Assembly (NCBI RefSeq): GCF_000283155.1
Contig: NW_004454193.1
Coordinates: 6,438,483 to 6,502,482 of the forward strand
Direction: 5' to 3'
From: Ceratotherium simum simum
Taxonomy: Eukaryota > Chordata > Mammalia > Perissodactyla > Rhinocerotidae
DNA length: 64,000 bases
The notes under the pieces are model-generated. The model saw only the letters and a program-made list of their open reading frames with translations. It was not told the origin of the DNA and did not search any database. Below are positions 58,666 through 64,000 of this stretch, piece after piece. Numbering within the stretch: the stretch's first letter is position 1; the number at the start of each line of letters is the position of its first letter. The position numbers were made by a program, and so were the translations under genes.

Positions 58666-59905
58666 TGAACCTTGATCCCTACTGCATACTACACACAGAA
58701 AGAAATTTAAGACGGATCATAGATTGAAACAATAAAACCACACAGCTTTTAGAAGAGGACGGAAATAATAAATACCTTCATGACCTTGAAGTAGGTAAAG
58801 ATTTCTTAGAAATGACACAGAAAATAACTAAACATAAAAATTGATAAATTAATCTTCATTAGAATTAAAATTCTTCTTATCAAAATATGCCATTAAGAAA
58901 GCGAAAAGGCAAGCTACAGAATGGGAGAAAATATTTTCAATACATGTATTGATAAAGGGCTTGTATACAGAACGTATAAAGAACACCTACAAATTGATAA
59001 GAAAAGGACTAACAACCCAATAAAAATAGTCCAAAGACTTGAACAGACACTTAACATAAGGAATTAAAGGAATGATCAATAAGCACGTGAAAAATGCGCC
59101 CAACATCATTGTTCATCAAAGAAATGTGAATTAAAGCCACAGTGAGATTTCATTTTACACCCAATTGAATGGCTATGAAGACTGACAACACCGAATGTTG
59201 GTGAGGATGTGGAGCAGCGGGAACTTTCATACTTTGTGGGTGGAGATGTAAAATGGTACAACCACTTTGGGATATGTTAGAAATAAAAAAATCCAGCAAA
59301 GATGCTCCCAATTAAAAGATGTTTAATGGGATTAATTAGAAATAGTTTGGAGTTTCTTGCAAAGTGAAGTATACCTTAACCCAACAATTTCACTCCCAAT
59401 GAAATGAAACTATATGTCCACACAGAGACTTGAACATTAATGTTCACAGGAGCTATATTCAGAGTAGCTAAAAGCTTATAATAGGACAAATGTCCGTGAA
59501 GATGAAAGGATAAATGAACTGTGGTATATTCATACAATGGAATAAAACTCTGCAATTAAAAAGACTTTACTATTGATACGTGTGACAACATGGTCAAATC
59601 TCAAAAATATGAAGTGAAAGAAGCCAGACATAAAAGAGTACATACTGTGTGATTTCATTTATGTGACAATCTAAAACAGGCAAAACTATGGTGAGAGAAA
59701 CCTATCAGTGGTTGCCAAGGGCCAGGGATGGCGTATTGACTGCAAAGAGACATGAGGGAACTTTTTTGGCTGTTGGAAATGTTCTATATCTTGATTGTGG
59801 TGGTGTTTGCATAGGGGTATATATTTGAAAAACTCTTAATCTATATACATTTAAAATAGGTGCATTTTATTTTATATAAATTATGCCTTAATAAAGTTGA
59901 TTTTT

Positions 59906-60840
59906 TAAAAAGGCTACCAAGACCAAACATTGGCAAGGATGTACAGTGACTGAAATTCTCATACATTGCCAGTGACACTAAAATGATACTTTGAAAAACT
60001 GTTTAGCAGTTTCTTATGAAGTTAAACTATGTCTGTGACCCAGCACTTCCACTTCTAGATATTTACCTGAGAGAAATGAAAACGAATATCCACAAAAAGG
60101 CTTCTACAAGAATGTTTGTAGTGGCTTTATTCATAATAGCCCACAAAACAACCCAAATGTTTCATCAACAGGAGAATAGATAAACAAATTGTCATGTAGT
60201 CATACATAGAATAATACTCTGCAATCAAAAAGAATGAATTACTGATCTATAAAACAACACAGTTGAATTTCAAAAACATTACGTTCAGTGGAAGGAGCTA
60301 GACACACAAGAATGCACAAGGTATGATCCCATTTAAATGGCCTTTAAGAACAGACAAAACTGGGACCGGCCCAGTGGTATAGTGGTTAAGTTTGTGTGCT
60401 CCTCTTTGGTGGCCCGGGGTTTGTGGGTTCAGATCCCAGGTGCGGACCTACACACCACTTATCAAGCCATGCTGTGGCAGGCGTCCCACATATAAAGTAG
60501 AGGAAGATAGGTACGGATGTTAGCCCAGGGCCAATCTTCCTCAGCAAAAAGAGGAAGATTGGTAACAGATGTTAGCTCAGGGCTAATCTTCCTCACACGC
60601 ACACAAAAAAGAACAGACAAAACTAATCTATGGTGATAGAAATCCAGCATTGGTTGCCTAAGAGGGTAAGGATTGGCTTGAAGAGGCACAAGGCGACTTT
60701 CTGGGTGGTAGATGTGTTCTGTATCTTGATTGGAGTGGTGGTTACAAGAGTATACATTTATGAAAACACTGGATTATACATTTAAAATCTGTACATTTCC
60801 TCGTGTATAATTTTTACTTCAAATACACACGTGCATACAA
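59906..60840 (+). mobile_element. Second L1 3'-end fragment, interrupted by an ERE
   Basis: From about 59,915 the text restarts in L1 3' sequence (CCAAGACCAAACATTGGCAAGG, then 'ATAATAGCCCACAAAACAACCC') already represented once between 59,180 and 59,560. It is therefore a separate, parallel L1 fragment and not a continuation. It is noncoding. Confidence 0.7.
60362..60608 (+). mobile_element. ERE-type equine SINE with 16-bp target-site duplication
   Basis: Starts GGGACCGGCCCAGTGGTATAG and contains CAAGCCATGCTGTGGCAGGC, AAAGTAGAGGAAGATAGG and GATGTTAGCTCAGGGCTAAT. It is flanked by perfect AAGAACAGACAAAACT repeats at 60346-60361 and 60609-60624. Confidence 0.97.
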
Positions 60841-61029
60841 ATAATTAGATTAAATTATATGTCAGAAAATTTGACAGATAAGTGGAATATTTTTGATGTT
60901 TCTCACAAATTATTTGATGATGCTCAGATTCACATTAGGGGCCAGTAGAGACAGAAGAAAGACAGCACTGAGTGGTGTAATTGGCTAAGAGAAAAAAAAG
61001 ACAATCTGATATACATAAGGACAGTTAAT

Positions 61030-61290
61030 TTCACTTAAAAGGCAGTATGGTGTAGGATTAAGAGGAAGGTCTTTGTAACCAGGCTGGGTTGAAATCCTGG
61101 TGCTGCTGCTTAGTAACTGTGTGATCTTAGGCAATTTAACTTAACTCTCTCTGTGCCATACACTTGGTTGTACATAACACAACTTAAGGTTGTAAGAATC
61201 AAATAAGTTACTGTGTACCAAGTGCTTAGAGTGCCTGGTACATAGTAAGCATTCACATATTATTTGCTATTCTTATTTATTTAGTTTTCA
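61030..61290 (+). repeat. MIR SINE in LPCAT2 intron 1
   Basis: GGCAGTATGGTGTAGGATTAAG, then 'GCTGCTGCTTAGTAACTGTGTG', 'TCTTAGGCAATTTAACTTAAC' and 'AGAGTGCCTGGTACATAGTAAG' are in MIR order. Confidence 0.8.
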
Positions 61291-61469
61291 TTCTTATTCT
61301 TAATTTTTATTATTTTTATTTTTTCCTCCCCTGTCTCCTTAGTGTTATTAGTTATGAAAGATAGGCAGGTATATAAAATGATGCATTTACTTCTTCACAC
61401 TCTACTGCCTTTATTAACACCCCTCCTTCGACTTATAGCTCTCAAAAAGCAATTTCCCCCTCTTAATGT

Positions 61470-61760
61470 TGCTAGCTGCTACTTGTCTTCCCAGACTATT
61501 CAGCTTCGACTCCTCTAGGAAGCTCTCCCTGATTGCTAAGTCAGACATACCTTTTCTTTGTTCCCCCGGCATCCTCTGTTTACTTTCATTGATCAAGTTG
61601 TCTTACAGTATTTGGTTTTCTTCACTGTTTCTTTTGCTACATAGTGGGCTTTGTTAGACTAGATACAATGTCTTACTGGTCTTTGTGCTTAGATCCTTGT
61701 CTGGTATAGGGTAATGCTCAATTCATCCTTGTGTGAACGCATGAATACCATCCAACTTTC
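61470..61760 (+). repeat. L2 LINE 3'-end fragment upstream of LPCAT2 exon 2
   Basis: TCTAGGAAGCTCTCCCTGATTG, followed by 'TTTACTTTCATTGATCAAG' and '..GATCCTTGTCTGGTATAGGGTAATGCTCAATTCAT'-like spacing, matches the order of the L2 3' region. It lies about 80-370 bp before exon 2. Confidence 0.55.
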
Positions 61761-61838
61761 TTCTTGCGTGTTTCTGTTTGATAGCTACAGTATTAAAATA
61801 ATGGCCATTCATCTATTTTTATCAACTTTGACTTTCAG

Positions 61839-61978
61839 ATTTTCTTTCTTGGAATTATCTTGCTTCCAATTCGCGCCTTGTTGGTTGGGTTAATTTTATT
61901 ATTGGCATGGCCGTTTGCTGCAATTTCAACAGCATGCTGTCCTGAAAAGCAGACCCACCCAGTAACTGGTTGGAGGAG
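61839..61978 (+). CDS. LPCAT2: LPCAT2 exon 2: transmembrane segment
   Basis: 140 nt between acceptor TTGACTTTCAG and donor GTAAGA. Read in phase 0 it encodes IFFLGIILLPIRALLVGLIL followed by LLAWPFAAISTACCPEKQTH and PVTGWR, plus two bases of the next codon. This matches residues 58-103 of LPCAT2 and joins exon 1 without a frame change. The leucine/isoleucine-rich first ~28 residues form the membrane anchor of this type II protein. The exon lies inside no long open frame of its own and was found by reading for the expected protein. The next exon is not seen before 64000. Confidence 0.95.
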
Positions 61979-63918
61979 GTAAGAAGTGATTATGTATAAA
62001 TATTAGGTAAATCAAGATGAAGAAGAGTCTATCATAGTTTTATCTAACTGCTACCTACTCAATTTTAATCATTTATTTTTCTCAGATGAAACTGTTCTTA
62101 ATTTATCGTATGTAGAAATTACCACCCAAGCACATTATAATAATCTTCGGTTGAAGTTGTAATTTCCTAATATCAAAATATTTTGTTTTCTGACTTATTG
62201 CCAAAAAACGATAGATCCCTGGTTCCACAAGGCCCAATTATACCTGAAACCATTGCAGCTGAGAAATACCCGGCTTTCTTTGGCTCTTCCTCAGTTTTCA
62301 CATTTGATTTTGTCCCCCTGTAGTAACTACATATTTTCTGCAGTGGTATAATCAAGTGGATCAATTATACAGTGGTTATTAGTAGTAAAAATGTAATTAT
62401 TAATATAGCCTAGCTTTTTTAAACATTAGCTTGGAGGCAGAATGGAACTGCTTCTCAAGCATTATCTAGTTAGCATGATATTAGAGAAGAGACTGATCAT
62501 GAATTAACCGAGTTACTGGTAAAAGTTCATTCCTATTGGGCAAAACCAGCTTGTCACCATCTGTATGTCCTGAAAGTGGGAGCTCTTAATGTGGACTCCA
62601 TGGATTTCATAGAAATCCGTAGATGGGTTTAGGGCACTGTTGAACTCTCTGAAATTATACACTTTTTTTTTTTTTTTTTTTTGTACACAAAGGTCTATTC
62701 CTTTCATCCAAATCTCAAATGAGAATACATCCTCCATAAATTTTGAGAAACACTGTTCTAGAAACTTTTTAAGAAATGTGCAGTTTTCTGTTCATGTTCT
62801 AGTAAACAAATGTCAATATTAAACACAAGGCTAGTTTGAAGTGAAACTGAGTCCAGTGCTGGCAACGCCCCCAGAGAACTAATGCCATCTCAGTTCTTGC
62901 CAATCGTACTCCTTTGTTTCTTCATAACACTCAAGTTTTCATGTTGTAAAAAAATACTTCAAGGGATGTTTTCATGACCCACCAATTCCTTTCAATTATT
63001 TCTTTGGTTTCTATTGTTAATGGCCTATGAAAACCTATAATGATGGAAGGGATAGTCTAAGAATCCAGACGACAGATATAACAACTATTAGAAAAGAAAG
63101 TTCTACTTCTGTTAATAAGCCATTCTCTCTACCTCCTCTCAAACAGGTCACATTGGAGTTACTATGCAGCACCAGACTTTTAGTCATTTTTTAAACATTT
63201 AAATAGAAGTGTTTATGGCCCTGAATATGGGATATTTGGGAATGTAGTTGTTAGAAGCTACATCACTATAAATAAAAAATAGGAGCTATGGAAATTCTGT
63301 GAAGGGGTGAGCTTTTTATCCTTACATAAATAGAGATGTCAACTCTCAACTACAGGGCAAGAAGGGGAGATACGGTCATTTCCCTGTGCCCTCCGGAAAA
63401 GTCCTTTGGCTTTCTGGGTCTCACTTCTCCTTACCGTGAAATAGAAGTCAGAGAAACTTCCTCAGTAGCTAGTTGCTTAATAGCTCCTCACTGTGTTATT
63501 ACAAGAATGTTGAGAGAATTAAATAGGAAGCCTATTTTTAAAGCTCTCATTAGATGTCTTATGGGAGATATACATATTTTATTTTTCATGCAAAGTTTAT
63601 GCTTAGTTACATACTAAGATGTCCATCCCATGTTTGCATTTCTACGAGTATGTTTTTGTTTCCATACTTGAGTTTATCAAGGATGGAGACAGCATCTTAC
63701 TTGTCTTGTGTGTCCAGCACAGCTCTTGGCACTGTTTGATGAATGAATTAATTTTTAATGATAGATTCTTTGTAAAGAGTAAACAATTAGATTTCTGGAA
63801 TTAAGCACATCTCTGTTCTAAGGAAGTGATTTGGTGAATTTGCTTCTTAAGATTCTTGATGATATCTAAGAGCTATGATGATATAGATAGCAAGGCTTAC
63901 TTTAAAAAAATTATTCCT
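61979..63918 (+). other. LPCAT2 intron 2 (part)
   Basis: AT-rich; contains a T-run (62,664-62,682) and an L2/MIR-like scrap near 63,670-63,740. I looked for the next LPCAT2 exon, which should begin with a codon completing Arg/Lys and continue toward the HXXXXD motif, and did not find it. Confidence 0.6.
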
Positions 63919-64000
63919 GGGGCCGGCCCGGTGGCGTAGCGGTTAAGTGCGCGTGCTCTACTGCGGCGGCCCAGGGTTTGGATCCCGGGCACGCACTGAT
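63919..64000 (+). mobile_element. ERE-type equine SINE, cut by the window end
   Basis: GGGGCCGGCCCGGTGGCGTAG, GCGGTTAAGTGCGCGTGCTC and GGATCCCGGGCACGCACTGA form the tRNA-derived head of an ERE. The sequence runs off the window. Confidence 0.95.

Larger units (their letters stand above)
54300..59905 (+). mobile_element. Truncated, decayed L1 retrotransposon carrying nested EREs
   Basis: From about 54,460 the sequence follows an old mammalian L1: an ORF1-region remnant (54,700-55,330, with TAATGGGAGTCCCAGAAGG and GAGCCATGGAGGCCAGAAGG), an inter-ORF/ORF2 start and endonuclease region (55,830-56,980), then a jump near 56,985 into the reverse-transcriptase region (ACAGATGACATGATTGTATT at about 57,450), and a 3' end around 59,905. 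It is full of stops and frameshifts and cannot be active. It lies in the same orientation as LPCAT2 in intron 1. EREs interrupt it at 56,037 and 58,189. Confidence 0.85.

Overview
This is a mammalian nuclear genomic window, very probably from a horse or another perissodactyl. The organism call rests on at least seven SINEs of the equine ERE type (tRNA-derived head 'GGCCGGCC..GTGG..AGCGGTTAAG' and 'GATGTTAGCTCAGGGC' body) next to the older L2, MIR, L1 and MER5 repeats found in all placentals. Two protein genes are present, both on the + strand, in the order known from human 16q12.2: MMP2, then LPCAT2.

Layout. 1-21.9 kb is intergenic DNA upstream of MMP2. It holds degraded L1, L2, MIR and MaLR copies, microsatellites, a 6-bp-based minisatellite interrupted by an assembly gap (2753-3182), and a GC/CpG-rich island near 15.4-16.5 kb with no recognisable gene. 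21.9-47.7 kb is the complete MMP2 gene (72 kDa type IV collagenase, gelatinase A). All 13 coding exons have GT/AG boundaries and an open frame, and they join to 661 codons plus stop. The poly(A) signal is at 47701. About 2 kb of intergenic DNA follows. The LPCAT2 CpG promoter and exon 1 (ATG at 50024) come next, then an 11.6 kb intron 1 containing a 37-bp minisatellite with a second assembly gap (50640-50964) and a truncated L1 broken by EREs. LPCAT2 exon 2 is at 61839-61978 and encodes the membrane segment. The gene continues beyond the window.

Function. MMP2 is a secreted zinc endopeptidase that acts on denatured collagen and basement-membrane collagen. LPCAT2 is a membrane lysophosphatidylcholine acyl/acetyltransferase of lipid remodelling and PAF synthesis. 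They are neighbours but I see no shared regulation.

I found no previously undescribed protein system. The most unusual structure is at the LPCAT2 exon 1/intron 1 junction: the true 5' splice site is the first unit of a 37-bp tandem array that repeats the splice-donor sequence at least eight more times. Other points worth attention are a roughly 22-bp degenerate array in MMP2 intron 1, degenerate arrays in MMP2 introns 3 and 7, a CA-rich tract against the exon 3 acceptor, a possible pseudoexon behind a long pyrimidine tract in intron 6, and an orphan CpG-rich island about 6 kb upstream of MMP2. Comparisons with human proteins or family consensus sequences are from memory and were not computed.
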